From Diphasiastrum complanatum (taxonomy: Eukaryota; Streptophyta; Lycopodiopsida; Lycopodiales; Lycopodiaceae): DNA of 64,000 nucleotides. This document shows, piece by piece, positions 11,762 to 23,120 of the stretch; positions within the stretch are counted from its first letter, which is position 1; each line of letters starts with the position of its first letter. Where the stretch lies: the NCBI GenBank assembly GCA_029204225.1, contig CM055097.1:60863532-60927531 (forward strand). The letters are read 5' to 3'. The notes below the pieces were generated by a model. It was not told the origin of the DNA, did not search any database, and saw nothing but the letters and a program-made list of their open reading frames with translations. Made by a program: the position numbers and the translations under genes.

Positions 11762-13133
11762 TGTTGGGAATACCCCCAACAAGACCTACGGCCTGAAGTA
11801 GCGCCAGTCCCTCGGCACTTTGTCGGTTTAGTAAAAAGTCTTCTTGGCCCGCCTTTGGTGGATCAGGTAGCCCGTGACATCTTCCATGAAAGTGATTTTG
11901 TCCATTTTCTTCAAGTCCTTGGGCGTGTGAAGGGACTTGTGGACTCCAGTTAGCCAGTTTTGGTCGACCCACGCTTGGAATCAGCGCGTCCAGGGATCGT
12001 CAAGGAATGCAGCTCGGTAATAGACTCGAGCGATTGGTAGCTGATCTTCGACTTTGTTGGAGGCTAGCGCCTTATTAGGATCAAAGAATATGGGGAGAAG
12101 AAAATTGTCCCACTTGGTTTCAATCCCCATTAAATGCTCTAAGTCCTGGGCATAAGTGGCTGTCGCGCGGACTGTTGGAGAAGAGGAGTGACAACAGAGA
12201 CAGAAGGAGGAGGTTGTACAGAAGAAGAAGTGGTGGTGGTTGATGGAGTGGTTATTGGTGTGGTGGTGGTACGTCGTCTGGTGGTAGGTGGAGATGAGGA
12301 GGAAGGGGCAGCGCCACGCATTTTTTCGCTCCCTTCATGTCAGTAACTGCAGGTTGGGAGGATGTGGATGCGGCAGATGGCGAGTAGATGTTAGTGTGCG
12401 ACACAATGGAAGATAGAAGGCTGGAGCGGCGAAAACCACACACTTTATCCTCAAGAAGTGCGTAGGCAAAATTACACAACAGGGGATATGCTGCGATACG
12501 CTCACGGGTGTTGGGTGTGATGGAGATGGTTAGTTCGTGAATGAGAAAGGCATGCCAGTCGTATGGCACAAACGTGGGGCCAGGGAATCCTAGGAAGGAC
12601 TCCACTATCTGACTCAGCAGCGTGGACTGGATTCTGTCCTTGTGAAATGTTGAAACAACTAGAAAGCTATTCAACAGATGCGCAGTCGTCTGTATGACTA
12701 GTTCCGTGATAGCCTCTATCAAGTAACCATTGTTAGTTTGGATCGGAATCTCTGGTGCAGTCTAGACGACGAAAGATTTGATCAGGACTTTTGCTTGACG
12801 ATGGGAGATGAGCTGACGATCACCGGACATAATGTTGACGATGACCATCAAGTCGGCATTAATTCGTACCTTGTACGTGGTACCTTGGTATAGGAAGTGG
12901 AAACGTGACTTCGGCGCTTCCCAGGTGGTGTAAGAGTGAAGGGCGAGGGCCATGTTAATGTCAAAATTGAAAAGCGTCGGTGAAAACCCATTGCCTCAAG
13001 AAGTGAGCTAGCAGTCTGAAGCCATGGTTGAATCAGAGTATTAGAAGGCAAGGGCCAAATTTGGATGGCTGGGGGTATCTCGCGCTAGATCACCTGCTTG
13101 GTGCCAGAGTCTTCAGAAGATGAGGAGGCCATG
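11762..13133 (-). pseudogene. Decayed gene of unknown family
   Basis: Reading the minus strand from an ATG at 13133, protein-like sequence continues for over 1.3 kb with stops and frame changes. Recognisable blocks are MASSSSEDSG and IQIWPLPSNTLIQPW, then a shift near 12955 to SRFHFLYQGTTYKVRINADL, a stop near 12762, and SFLGFPGPTFVPYDWHAFLI. A Ser/Thr/Pro-rich, low-complexity section follows (about 12330-12170). The last part is GIETKWDNFLLPIFFDPNKA, then VEDQLPIARVYYRAAFLDDP, an in-frame stop and QAWVDQNWLTG. Codon-like composition persists across it, so it was once coding. I do not recognise the family. It may be an accessory frame of a retroelement, since gag or pol neighbours occur on both sides, or a captured host gene. 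Confidence 0.6.
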
Positions 13134-13418
13134 TTAACAGTGATAGTTAAAGTGCGAAAACGTGGAAAAAATGGTAGAAAAGGTAAAAAGAGGTGGGAAC
13201 GAGAAAAACAGTGAATAACAAGTGTTGGATGATAAGAACAGTAGTTCAGAGTGCAGATCTGGGTTCAGAGTATGCAGATGATAGGGGAATTGCCTTGCAA
13301 GAGCGATCCATACTCATGAATATCTCACTCACAAATTCTTTGAAAATATGGCCATCATTGACTATTAGCTCACAGCATAGAGGCACGCTTTGGCCATTCT
13401 TTACATTATGCTCACAGG

Positions 13419-14065
13419 TGTTGAAATTGAAATATAATCCATCTTGACTTTAGGCTTGCTACAAACATTGTACTATGCAAGTATGTTGGTTCATTAATGT
13501 AAATGCCAATTTTTGGCCTAGATAGAACACGAGCTATATGGATATGTCATATCTAGTTGGATAATTACAACTTGCATATAAATTGTAGACTTAGAAATAG
13601 CAATATTATGCTTGTAGAAACTCATGGCATATCACACAATGTAACTGATCCATAGTGACATGCAAGGCATTCACAAAGTGAAATGGACACATGCATGATT
13701 ATTTGTACAATTCTAGTTAGAACTAGGACACTTGGTAAAAGTAGGTAGAGATTCATGCATGAGATGTGACAAATGTCACTTAGAATCTAGTTTTCACTTT
13801 AGATGTCATTGAAAGGTGGATGGATGAGGTTCTACCTCGAGCTACCTCAAACTCCATAAATATGTGTAGCCATTCTCATAATTTGTAGCTATCTCATGCC
13901 ATTTTGGATCCACACCATTTTTGCTTGATGTCTCTCTCTCTAACTCGTCTTGAGGCTAATGCTCCTACACTAATTTCTTGTACTTTTGCTCATTTATGAT
14001 TCATTGCTATCATTCGCTGATTTTTAGCATGCTAGATTGTGATTAAGCCATAAGTTTTGTACTAT
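13419..14065 (+). repeat. Lone or truncated copia LTR
   Basis: The segment starts TGTTGAAA and can be followed, with many substitutions, along the LTRs of the nested copia at 20851-21640 and 25232-25998. Shared blocks include GGCTTGCTACAAA, GGTGGATGGATGAGGTTCTACC and TAGCATGCTAGATTGTG. Here the LTR reads on the plus strand, while the nested element is on the minus strand. Similarity fades near 14065, before the expected LTR end. No internal element sequence follows, so it is a solo LTR or a truncated copy. Confidence 0.75.
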
Positions 14066-15385
14066 CGGCTAACGTGGCGACGACCACTGGATAGCATGGT
14101 CCCCATACGGCGGACCCAGAATCTCTGGCTCAGAAAATGTTCTCATTTTGCTGGTACATCATAAGAGCCCTGGTCACAGCTTCGGGATCAGCACCCTAGG
14201 TGGGTGATGCTAAGTTGGTTCATTGTAATTCAGCTTCCAGCAGATCTTCGATCTTCGTTCAATTTGGTACCTTCGTTCCTACAACACAACACCTCATGAC
14301 CTAATTGGGAAATATGCACACACTCCCTTAGAAGAATATGCCCTTTTCAAAACCTTTCAATTTTGGCATGCAAAATGCATCTCTCAAAAAAATATGACAT
14401 TATGGATGCATATGGTGGTATTGTGCCTATTGGAAGTGTGTTGTGTCTTTTTTTTTTATCTTATGAAGGATGGTGTCAAGTTAGTGGTGATGGGAAAAAA
14501 TCTTCTTAGCTTTTTGATGTCAATGAATGGTACTGATTCAAATGTATACATTCGTTGCAGATCATCCATCTTTCCCAGGATGATTGAAGTTCTCCCAAAC
14601 TCTTTCCTCAAATTGATCCCATTCACCTCAAACTCCACAAGCATAAGTGGCGTTTCACATCCTTCTGTCTAATTTGGCTATATGTACAAAGCGTAAATAT
14701 CTTTCAGCAATTGTTCGCTCTTCAAAGGAGTAGTGATGTTTCAAGTTTTTTATCTCAACGCATTTATAACTACCATGTGGATACTTTTGCTTGTCTTTAT
14801 TTGTCATGCTTTTGAATTCTTCAATCATGTCTTATCCATTGGGTAATGGGGTCACTCCCCACCCCACTATATTATTTCTATTTCCAATTTTTCTCTCTTA
14901 TACCCCCCAATTTTATGCTCCTATTCAAACACAGATGCCCGTTACAACAATGCATGATGCCCTATGCAACTGAAAGCATATGCGTAATGTATGGATATGG
15001 ATGTATTACAACAACCTTGCAATCAATTGGTCCAATCACACTGTGACTATATGATGCAAGTGCAGTGGTTGTGGGTGCAAATGATCTTGACTTTTGGATC
15101 ATCTAATTCTTGCACTTCGACAAGGATTAGCAACAAACGTCATTTTTTGGAATAAACTTTGATTTGTCTCTTTTTTTTGTCTTTCCTTTTTTGTTTTTTC
15201 CTTTCAATAGAAAAGAAATTCACCAAACAACAACATTAGCAAAGTAGAAAAATAAACAAATGAAAATAAACCTAAACTTCATATTTTTCCTTATCCCATA
15301 GGCAAGATCAAGAACAAGGGTGTAGCTTGTCATCATATCGTCTAATCCTTAATTATCCTATGTGTCCTAGAAAACCTCTAAGCTC
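14066..15385. other. No recognised gene
   Basis: AT-rich. Open frames at 14394-14672 and 14846-15046 (+) lack any motif. Nothing structural noticed. Confidence 0.45.
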
Positions 15386-15960
15386 TCATAGATTAGTTGG
15401 TTCTAATAACTCTAAAATCATTTTTACTTTTTTGATGTCGGCTTGTATATTGTCCTTCGAAATTTTATGTCCTAATAGGATGCCTTCCCTCATCCCGAAA
15501 TAACACTTGGCCAGATGCAATTTAAGAGATGTCTCTTGAGATCTTCTCAATGTCTTCTCTAATGCGTCTAAGTGGTCTTTAGTTGATGAATAGACACAAA
15601 AGTCGTCCATAAAAATTTCTAAACATTTCCTTAAAAATTTTGAAAAATGTTCGTCATCATACGTTGGAATGTGGCAGGTGCATTACAAAAACCAAGGGCA
15701 TTTGCATATACTCGTACTGTAAAAGTGGTCTTGGATCTATCTTCCTCTTTGATAAAAACTTGATTATAACCTAAAAATCCATCTAAAAAGCTATAACGTT
15801 CATGACCAGCTACCTGGTCAAGAATAGTATCTGTATAACGCAGAGGATGATAATCCTTTGTTGTAGCAGCACTTAGTTTCCTAAAATCTTGGCAAACTCT
15901 AATCTTGCCCGTCTTCTTCTTAGGTACTATAACTATTGGTGACACCCACTCACTGTTTAG
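15386..15960 (-). pseudogene. Ty3/gypsy reverse transcriptase fragment (Athila/Tat-like)
   Basis: The minus strand from 15960 encodes EWVSPIVIVPKKKTGKIRVC, then DFRKL, YSFLDGFLGYNQV and GFCNAPATFQRMM. These are the fingers and palm of a gypsy reverse transcriptase. After a frame change come DDFCVYS (the YxDD region, its first residue altered or lost at the join) and GILLGHKIS, running into the connection before RNase H. It stops dead at 15960, where an LTR begins, so the 5' part of this pol was separated or lost when that element arrived or was rearranged. Confidence 0.85.
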
Positions 15961-16792
15961 TGTGAAAAATGCAAAAATAAGCTTGGTAGAGGCCAAAAAT
16001 CTTGTATATAGATAAACACACATGTGTGGAGCCTGTTTCCACATGTGAAAATATTGTACTTGTCATGTACCATAATCATATAGGTTGTACATATGATTTA
16101 ATTCAAGTTCTAGTGGCTAAAAAGGCCAAAAACTAGTTTTCTAGACATATGACACATGACATCAATCTATTGCTTGCATGAGCCACATCCTTTGGTTAGG
16201 TGTCACATCCCATGTGTAGAGGACAGCTCACATGTGTGGAATAAGCTGAAGTAGATGAATTTTGACTTCTAGAAGATTTTCAAGTAGATCTCCATATAGA
16301 AGGAAAATGGACCAAAAGTGCACAAAATAGAAGGTTTTGTCCAAGTGTCAGTTTTGCATGATGAATCATCATATGACAAAGCACCTTCACACATGTGGGA
16401 TCAAAGGGATGATCAGTACCACGAGCTCCCACTTATTGTATATATAGAGCCACATTTGGCCATAATCAATGTGAGACACCAATCTTGGTTTTGGAAGCAA
16501 TTTTGAGTGATTCTCTCCATTTGTCTACATTTGTTTTGATTGTTTTGAGGTTCTATCAATGTGTACTTGATTTTCAGGTTGGAGTCCGTACTTAGACAGT
16601 GTTTCACACGTGTGAAACCATAAAGTACACTTACCTTCAATTAATGATTGTTCTTGTTAGGATTTTGTGTCTAGAATTGATCTAGATTGATCTTAATCTG
16701 AAGTAGATTGATAGATCAAGTAATCTGACAACCAATCCCTCTTGAGGATCAGATTAGGATCCACTCTTGGTCCGTTTTGTACTTTTTGCACA
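15961..16792 (+). repeat. 5' LTR of the gag-only element
   Basis: It begins TGTGAAAAATGC and ends ...TTTTTGCACA directly before the primer site. It carries CACACATGTGTGG-type palindromes and a TATATATAG box (about 16438-16447) that could be the promoter. Confidence 0.85.
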
Positions 16793-16805
16793 TGGTATCA
16801 GAGCC
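16793..16805 (+). promoter_or_regulatory. Primer binding site, tRNA-iMet type
   Basis: TGGTATCAGAGCC, the standard plant copia primer site, directly follows the 5' LTR. Confidence 0.9.
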
Positions 16806-18385
16806 AAGTACAAGAGTTTTTGTTGAAATTGATAGGGTTAATCCAAATTAAAGCCAAAATCAGCAGTTTTTTGGAAACTAGTCAAATTTCGTGTAGCGAG
16901 TTGGATTTGATATCTATCCTCAAAATTTTTGGTCCAGATCTTGTTGTGGGCTGTAGAAACCCTTTTCATACGTGTGAGGCCATACAGCTCCGGTTTTGGC
17001 TGAGAAAATTCAAAAATTTGTACAATTTGATCACACACCCAATTTGAGAGATTTTTAGTGCAAAATCAAGCATTTTCTATAGAGAATCTAATCCCTTGAT
17101 TAGTTCTTGGATTAGATCAGCCAAAAAATTAAAATTGAAGCTTGAATTAGGAGCATTAAATGATTTTTTCTGATTTTTTGAGTGTATGTTGAAGTTAAGA
17201 GAGATTTTGCTAAAAATCATAGATTAAGGAGTGATATGGAAGGTGAGAGGTTGAAATCCATTGTACCATCACTCTAGATTTGTTCAAGAGTGATAGGGTC
17301 AAGTTTAGAAGCATCAATTTGCTAGAAAACATCTTTGGATCTGTCCTCCAAGTGAAACCTTTGAGAGTTTCTAGTGCATATAGAGCATCTATGCAAATCT
17401 TTTGTAGAATTTGACATAGATTGGCTTAAATTGAGAGTTCTAGAAAAGAGATTGAGATCCAAGTCACATTGTTCAACCCTACTCAATTTGTTTGAGTGAT
17501 TGTAAGGTTTTAAAAGAGTCATTAAGGTGTCTATGACAAATGTGTAGAGAGAGATCCAATTTTCTAAGAGTTCCTTCCTTTGGAGAGGGCAAGATCTAGA
17601 AGCTCATTATGTGTTGTCATTGGTGAAGAATTTGTCTTCTCCTATGTGATCAAATCTTTCTAAGTGGCATTAGCTCTTTGAAGCACAATATCTTAGTGAG
17701 AAAAATCACAACTTTTGATTTTGAATTTCATTCCAAGTCTTAAAAGGTAGAGTAATTGGTGGAATCCAATAGGAGTGATTGAATTCAATTTGTTGAGCAA
17801 AAATTGACATAGTATGTATGAAACTCAAATTAGTTCTATTCAACTTTCTTTGTGAGAGTGTGAGGGTCAATTTGTGATCCCATCGGATGTCTAGAATGAG
17901 GAGGAGTCCATATTTGAGTATTCATGCATGGTTGAGATCTTTGTGAATCTCTAGTTGTCTAAATTTTTAAGCTTTGTGAAAAATTGGTGGTATAGTTTGT
18001 TGTCAAATCAAATCAAATTCATTCTAAATCTAAGTGTGAGATTATTTGGGTCAAGAGTGAGTCCAAAAGAAGTGATTAAGTTTGATTTTCATGTATTTGA
18101 AACAAAACCCATCTTTTGTTCAAGAATCTCAAGTGAACTAGTCAAGTGAAAAGGAAAATCTAGGTGTCAAATCTTTTTCATATCCATTTCAAATTTCAAA
18201 AGAAAGAGTCATTGGTATTTGATGAGTGCAATAGGAGATTGGATCTGATTTCTTTTGTGATTTGATTCAAAGATTGTGTGCTTTTGTCTTAGTGATCAAA
18301 GCAAAGTTTCCAAGTGACTAGTCATTAGTGTGAAGATTGATTCTTAGGTTTGTGAGCTAGATCTTTTGTAGATCATTCTAGATTA
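16806..18385 (+). other. Untranslated leader of the gag-only element
   Basis: About 1.6 kb of T/A-rich sequence with frequent stops in all frames. The sense frames lack any protein motif. A long leader of this sort is typical of large retrotransposon derivatives. Confidence 0.55.
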
Positions 18386-18760
18386 TTGAAGATGTTCAAA
18401 TCTAGTCTCTTGAAAGTCACAAATTACATCTGTAGAATCATATCACATGTTTTTATTCACATGGCATCAATAGGTGGCATCCTATTGAAGGAAAGAAAGG
18501 ATCCTAAAAGCAACCTTTGTGGCAAGGGAGGCTATATTTTCTCAAGATGCTACAAAAAGAAGACCAATCCATCCAAGGAGAACCAAGGCAAGGGGGCCGA
18601 GGTGAAGGATGGAGCTTCAAGTTCGAAATACAAATACAAGAAAGACAAGTCCAAGGAAAGGTGTTTCCTTTGTGGAAAGGTGAATGAGGCTTGGAGTCTC
18701 ATAAGGACTTGCAAGATTTGTCTTCAAGAGTCCATCACAACACATGTCAAATCTTTTTAA
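18386..18760 (+). CDS. Gag-like fragment with degenerate zinc knuckles
   Basis: 124 codons. It contains LCGKGGYIFSRC, a CCHC knuckle missing its first Cys and His. A Lys/Ser-rich stretch (KGAEVKDGASSSKYKYKK) follows, then CFLCGKVNE, the start of a second knuckle. The same arrangement (knuckle, basic linker, knuckle) occurs in some copia Gag proteins. The frame ends soon afterwards, and the downstream frame at 18770 overlaps a position where Gag-Pol would continue. It is likely inactive as a nucleocapsid. Confidence 0.55.
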   Translation: MKMFKSSLLKVTNYICRIISHVFIHMASIGGILLKERKDPKSNLCGKGGYIFSRCYKKKTNPSKENQGKGAEVKDGASSSKYKYKKDKSKERCFLCGKVNEAWSLIRTCKICLQESITTHVKSF

Positions 18761-18769
18761 ATTTTTCAT

Positions 18770-19690
18770 TTGGAAGTACATTGTTTGGTTCAAGATGCAA
18801 AGATAGATGTCACTTTCATGAAAGTAACCTGGATTTATTTTATGTCCTTGGAAAGTATTTTGCTTGGAACTTTAGATAAGTTCAAACTTATTGTTATGAG
18901 CCAAGAGATATCAATCAAGAATAAGGAGCATCAATCACAAAATGAAAATAGTTTCATTTATGCTCTCATGTCAACTTATGAAGATCTATTTTGCTTTCAA
19001 GGTATTTTTGTATCTCAAAGGTGGCTTAAGGCAATGCCAGTTGAGTGTGATGCCTTAAAAGGTAGCAAAATATGTTTTCTTTGTAAGCTTACATTAGTTA
19101 TGAAGTCAAGGAAATGGAAATATCTTCATAATGTAGGATCTTTTGGTTTCAATAAGATCATGAATGATGTGTTCATTCATAAAGATGAAAATTGTATGTT
19201 TTCAATCCTAAAGGCAAGTTGCAAACTTCTTATGAGAATAAGTGAAGCATCCAAAATGGACACTTATATCCATAAGCAAGTAGTTAGCCTTATTGAGATG
19301 GAGATACCTTTTGATTTCAATATTGGAAAAATCATGCCAAGTTGTAGTGATTTTTGGACTTATATTTCTAGCATAAGTAATCTTGATAATCATAGGAAGT
19401 GCATATTGAATGGTCATACTTGTTGTGATCATTATGAGACATGGAAGTCTCGGATTTCCATCAAGAAGGAGCATCATGAAGAGGATATTAAGGAGTCATC
19501 TCAAGGTTCAAGTGTGCCAAAGATTGAGGAGGATAGACCTTCTCAAGTTGTGATTCCAAAAAGAAACTCAAGAAACATGGTTGAACCCATGTGGCTCACA
19601 TTTCAAGGGAGCATATCTCATGTGAAGGAGCAAGCCTCAAGGTCAAGCATCTACATGAAAATTGGAAGGAATCAATTTTGGAGGTGCTAG
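18770..19690 (+). CDS. 306-codon frame of unclear function in the gag-only element
   Basis: An uninterrupted frame between the gag-like fragment and the 3' purine tract. The first two thirds match no domain I recognise. Residues about 235-275 (HHEEDIKESSQGSSVPKIEE, then RPSQVVIPKRNSRNMVEP) resemble the acidic/basic linker between integrase and reverse transcriptase in copia polyproteins. The frame may be a collapsed pol in which catalytic regions were deleted and the rest drifted. Being open for 306 codons in an AT-rich element suggests either recent origin or some constraint. Confidence 0.5.
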   Translation: MEVHCLVQDAKIDVTFMKVTWIYFMSLESILLGTLDKFKLIVMSQEISIKNKEHQSQNENSFIYALMSTYEDLFCFQGIFVSQRWLKAMPVECDALKGSKICFLCKLTLVMKSRKWKYLHNVGSFGFNKIMNDVFIHKDENCMFSILKASCKLLMRISEASKMDTYIHKQVVSLIEMEIPFDFNIGKIMPSCSDFWTYISSISNLDNHRKCILNGHTCCDHYETWKSRISIKKEHHEEDIKESSQGSSVPKIEEDRPSQVVIPKRNSRNMVEPMWLTFQGSISHVKEQASRSSIYMKIGRNQFWRC

Positions 19691-19889
19691 GATGGTGCAA
19701 AGCTCTCAAACTCATCAAAGATGTTAACATCAAAGAAGCACTATCATGGATATGGTGATTTCAGATCAACAACAAGCTCATTGGCTGATCTTCACACCTT
19801 TTGAACCAGCAAAGACCAATTCAGCCCATGGAGTCCAGTTCAAGATCATCATGTTTTCCATCAAGCTAGATTTACCAAGCTAGATTTTT

Positions 19890-19898
19890 GAGGAGGAG
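19890..19898 (+). promoter_or_regulatory. Polypurine tract of the gag-only element
   Basis: GAGGAGGAG directly precedes the TGTG of the 3' LTR, as needed for plus-strand priming. Confidence 0.85.
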
Positions 19899-20686
19899 TG
19901 TGAAAAGTGCAAAAATAAGCTTGGTAGAGGCCAAAAATCTTGTATATAGATAAACACACATGTGTGGAGCCTGTTCCCACGTGTGAAAATAGTGTACTTG
20001 TCATGTACCATAATCATATAGGTTGTACATATGATTTAATTCAAATTCTAGTGGCTAAAAAGGCCAAAAACTAGTTTTCTAGACATATGACACATGACAT
20101 CAATCTATTGCTTGCATGAACCACATCCTTTGGTTAGGTGTCACATCCCATGTGTAGAGGACAGCTCACATGTGTGGAATAAGCTGAAATAGACGAATTT
20201 TGACTTCTAGAAGATTTTCAAGTAGATCTCCATATAGAAGGAAAATGGACCAAAAGTGCTCAAAATAGAAGGTTTTGTCCAAGTGTCAGTTTCGCATGAT
20301 GAATCATCATATGACAAAGAACCTTCACACATGTGGGATCAAAGGGATGATCAGTACCATGAGCTCTCACTTATTGTATATATAGAGCCACATTTGGCCA
20401 TAATCAATGTGAGACACCAATCTTGGTTTTGGAAGCAATTTTGAGTGATTCTCTCCATTTGTCTACATTTCTTTTAATTGTTTTGAGATTCTATCAATGT
20501 GTACTTGATTTTCAGGTTGGAGTCCGTACTCAAACAGTGTTTCACACGTGTGAAACCAGAAAGTACACTTACCTTCAATTAATGATTGTTCTTGTTAGGA
20601 TTTTGTGTCTAGAATTGATCTAGATTGATCTTAATCTGAAGTAGATTGATAGATCAAGTAATCTGACAACCAATCCCTCTTGAGGA
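19899..20686 (+). repeat. 3' LTR of the gag-only element, truncated
   Basis: It starts TGTGAAAAGTGC and matches the first 788 bases of the 5' LTR. It is cut after ...CCCTCTTGAGGA; the next bases are copia pol. Confidence 0.85.
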
Positions 20687-20850
20687 GATCGACCTAGTAG
20701 ACTGATCTTTATTAGTCAACAACGATATCTCAACAATGTGGTGGAGAAGTATGGAATGGCCAACTGCAAACCAAGTCACTTTCCACTCGACCCTGGACTA
20801 AAGCTATCAAAGGAATAGTCTCCTCAAACTGAGACAAAAAAGGAGGAAAT
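20686..20850 (+). pseudogene. Copia reverse transcriptase end, left half of a split fragment
   Basis: It encodes RLIFISQQRYLNNVVEKYGM, then CKPSHFPLDPGLKLSKE, the end of copia reverse transcriptase, followed by an in-frame stop at about 20816. The rest of this pol resumes at 25999, after an inserted minus-strand copia. The upstream pol and gag are missing, because the fragment starts at the truncated LTR. Confidence 0.85.
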
Positions 20851-21640
20851 TGACAAAATTTCCAGATTTCACACGTGTGGGGAATGTCCACAAGTATCAT
20901 GGATAATTAAACTTTGTGATTAGCACAGTAATTTGATTCTAGATTGATTAACAAGATCTAGTTCAGAAGATATGGCTTAACCACAATCTAGCATGCTAAG
21001 CATCAGAATATGATAGCAATAAATCAATAATGAGCAAAAGTACAAGATATCAGTGTTTTAGCATTAGCCTCAACACGAGTTAGAGAGAGAAAGATAGAGA
21101 GATAACAAGCAAAAAATATGTGGATCCAAAATGGCATGAGATAGCTACAAAGCTTTGGTTCTTCATCACAAAATATGAACGGAGCTACACATATTTATGG
21201 AGTTTGAGGTAGCTCAAGGTAGAACCACATCCATCCATCATTTAATGACATCTAAAATGAAAACTAGAGTCTATGTGACATTTGTCACTTTTTATGCATG
21301 CAACTCTACCAACTTTTTCCAAGTGTGCTAGTTCTAACTAGAAATGTACAAATCATCATGCATGTGTCCATTACACTTTGTGCATGCCTTGAATGTCACT
21401 ATGGATCACTTACAATTAATGCATGTGAATTGCCACGAGTTTCTACAAGCATAATTTTGCTAATTCTATGTCTACAAACTATATGCAAGTTGTACTCATC
21501 ATTCTAGATGTGACATATCCATGTAGCTCGAGTTCTATCTAGGCCAAACTTGTCATTTCGCATTTATGAACAAAATACTTGCATGGTACAATATTTGTAG
21601 CAAGCCTAAAGTCAAGATGAATTATTTTTCCATTTCAACA
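20851..21640 (-). repeat. 3' LTR of nested copia
   Basis: On the minus strand it starts TGTTGAAATGG at 21640 and ends ...TTTTGTCA at 20851. It matches the LTR at 25232-25998 and, more distantly, the lone LTR at 13419-14065. Confidence 0.9.
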
Positions 21641-21648
21641 CTCCTCCT
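21641..21648 (-). promoter_or_regulatory. Polypurine tract of nested copia
   Basis: AGGAGGAG on the minus strand, adjoining the 3' LTR. Confidence 0.85.
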
Positions 21649-21657
21649 AAAAACAAT

Positions 21658-23078
21658 TTATATTGACTTGAACATTGATCTTGGTATTACTCCAGGATTG
21701 GCTCTATGCTTGATGAAGGAACTTTTGCTCAAAGGTTTGGTGAGCATATCAACAATACAAGATGATGTGTCGATGTGTTCGAAGTAGATTTCCCCTCCAA
21801 TGAGCTTCTCTCTCATGAAGTGATGTGCAACTTCTATTGGGTTGTTGGCAAGGGCTTGGGCTGAAATGTTGTCACACATGATCATAGGTAGATCCTCTTC
21901 CATGATTATCTTTAGCTCCACTATTAACCTCTTGATCCAAAGCACTTCCTTTGTTGTTGTAGTGAGTGCCTTATACTCGGCTTCACACGATGGGAGTGAT
22001 ACAATATCTTGCTTTTTGGAAAGCCAAGATATCAAGTTGCCTCCAAGATATATGACATAAGCACTTGTAGATTTTTGATCTACTCTATCACTTGCAAAAT
22101 CCAAGTCAGAATAACCACTATTAGAAAGATCTTCACTTTTATACAATAAACCATATTCAAAAGTTGAAGATATATATCTTAGCATTCTCTTGGCCATTTT
22201 CCAATGATAAATATTAGGATTTTGCATAGCCTGGCTCAACTTATGAACACTAAAGCTTATGTTAGGTCTAGTTATTGTGAGCCAAATTAAGGAGCCTATA
22301 AGACTCCTAAAAAGTGTGATGTCCGCGAAGGATCTTTCATCACCTTTGTTAGGGTCTTTTACATTTTGCTCTATAGGAGGTTCTATACTCTTACAATCTA
22401 ACATATTGAACTTTTTTAACATTGAAAGAGCATACTTGGATTGACATACAAAAGCTTTATCTTTAAGAAAGTCAATCTCTAATCCTAGAATGTAGTGAAT
22501 TTTTCCAAGATCTTGCATCTTGAATTCTTTTCCAAGTGCAATCTTGGTTTCCTCAAGTAACTTGATACAACTTCCTGTTAGAATGATATCAACAACATAA
22601 ATAAGAAGGATGACAATATCTTTATCAAAAACTTTGACATATAAGAAAGGATCATAGTTACTAAGATTAAATCCTAGTGACTCAAGAAAGGTGTTAAGTC
22701 GAGAATACCATGACCTTGGAGGTTGCTTTAGTCCATATAAAGTTTTGAAGAGCAAGCAAACTTTGTCTTTGTCATGGATGAACCCAATAGGCTGATCCAT
22801 ATAAATCTCTTCTTCTAGATATCCATTTAGAAATGCATTAGAGATATCTAGTTGAAGAACTTGCCAATTGAAAAAACAAGCAACAGAAATTATGAATCTA
22901 ATTGATACCATCTTTGCAACTGGAGCAAAAGTCTCCTCATAATCAAGTCCATAAACTTGAGCAAAACCTTTAGCACAAAGTCTAGCCTTGTACTTGTTGA
23001 TTGTGCCATCTTGATTATACTTGACTCAAAAAACCCACTTGCAACCAATGATGTGCTTGTTGGATGGAAGATCCACAA
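21658..23078 (-). pseudogene. Copia reverse transcriptase and RNase H, active site changed
   Basis: The 417-codon frame (22911-21658) holds LDISNAFLNG with the first catalytic Asp, YGLKQPPRSWYSRL, then LLIYVVDIIL. There the usual YVDD reads YVVD: codon 107 at 22591-22593 is GTT in place of GAT. Next come LGKIHYILGLEID, RSLIGSLIWLTITRPNISF, and RNase H with YSDLDFASD, SCEAEYKAL and DMLTKPLSKS. The preceding residues (about 23078-22912, other frame) encode the reverse transcriptase N-terminus, so at least one frameshift lies near 22900. Loss of a catalytic Asp would abolish polymerase activity. Confidence 0.9.
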
Positions 23079-23120
23079 GCTCCCATGTCTTATTGGCCAT
23101 CAAAGCATTATATTCCTCTT

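Larger units (their letters stand above)
15961..20686 (+). mobile_element. Gag-only LTR retrotransposon (non-autonomous, LARD/TR-GAG type)
   Basis: Two LTR copies match over 788 bases with about 19 differences by my reading. An initiator-Met primer site follows the first and a purine tract precedes the second. The 3.1-kb interior holds a gag-like frame with degenerate zinc knuckles and a second 306-codon frame, but no recognisable protease, integrase, reverse transcriptase or RNase H. It therefore depends on another copia for movement. The second LTR lacks its last roughly 106 bases and runs straight into an unrelated copia coding fragment. The left flank is gypsy and the right flank copia, so there is no target duplication and the locus has been rearranged. 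Confidence 0.8.

Noticed and set aside
16318-16506. Small frame at 16318-16506 repeated at 20256-20444 as a duplicated gene
   Set aside because: Both copies lie inside the two LTRs of the same element; the duplication is the LTR pair.
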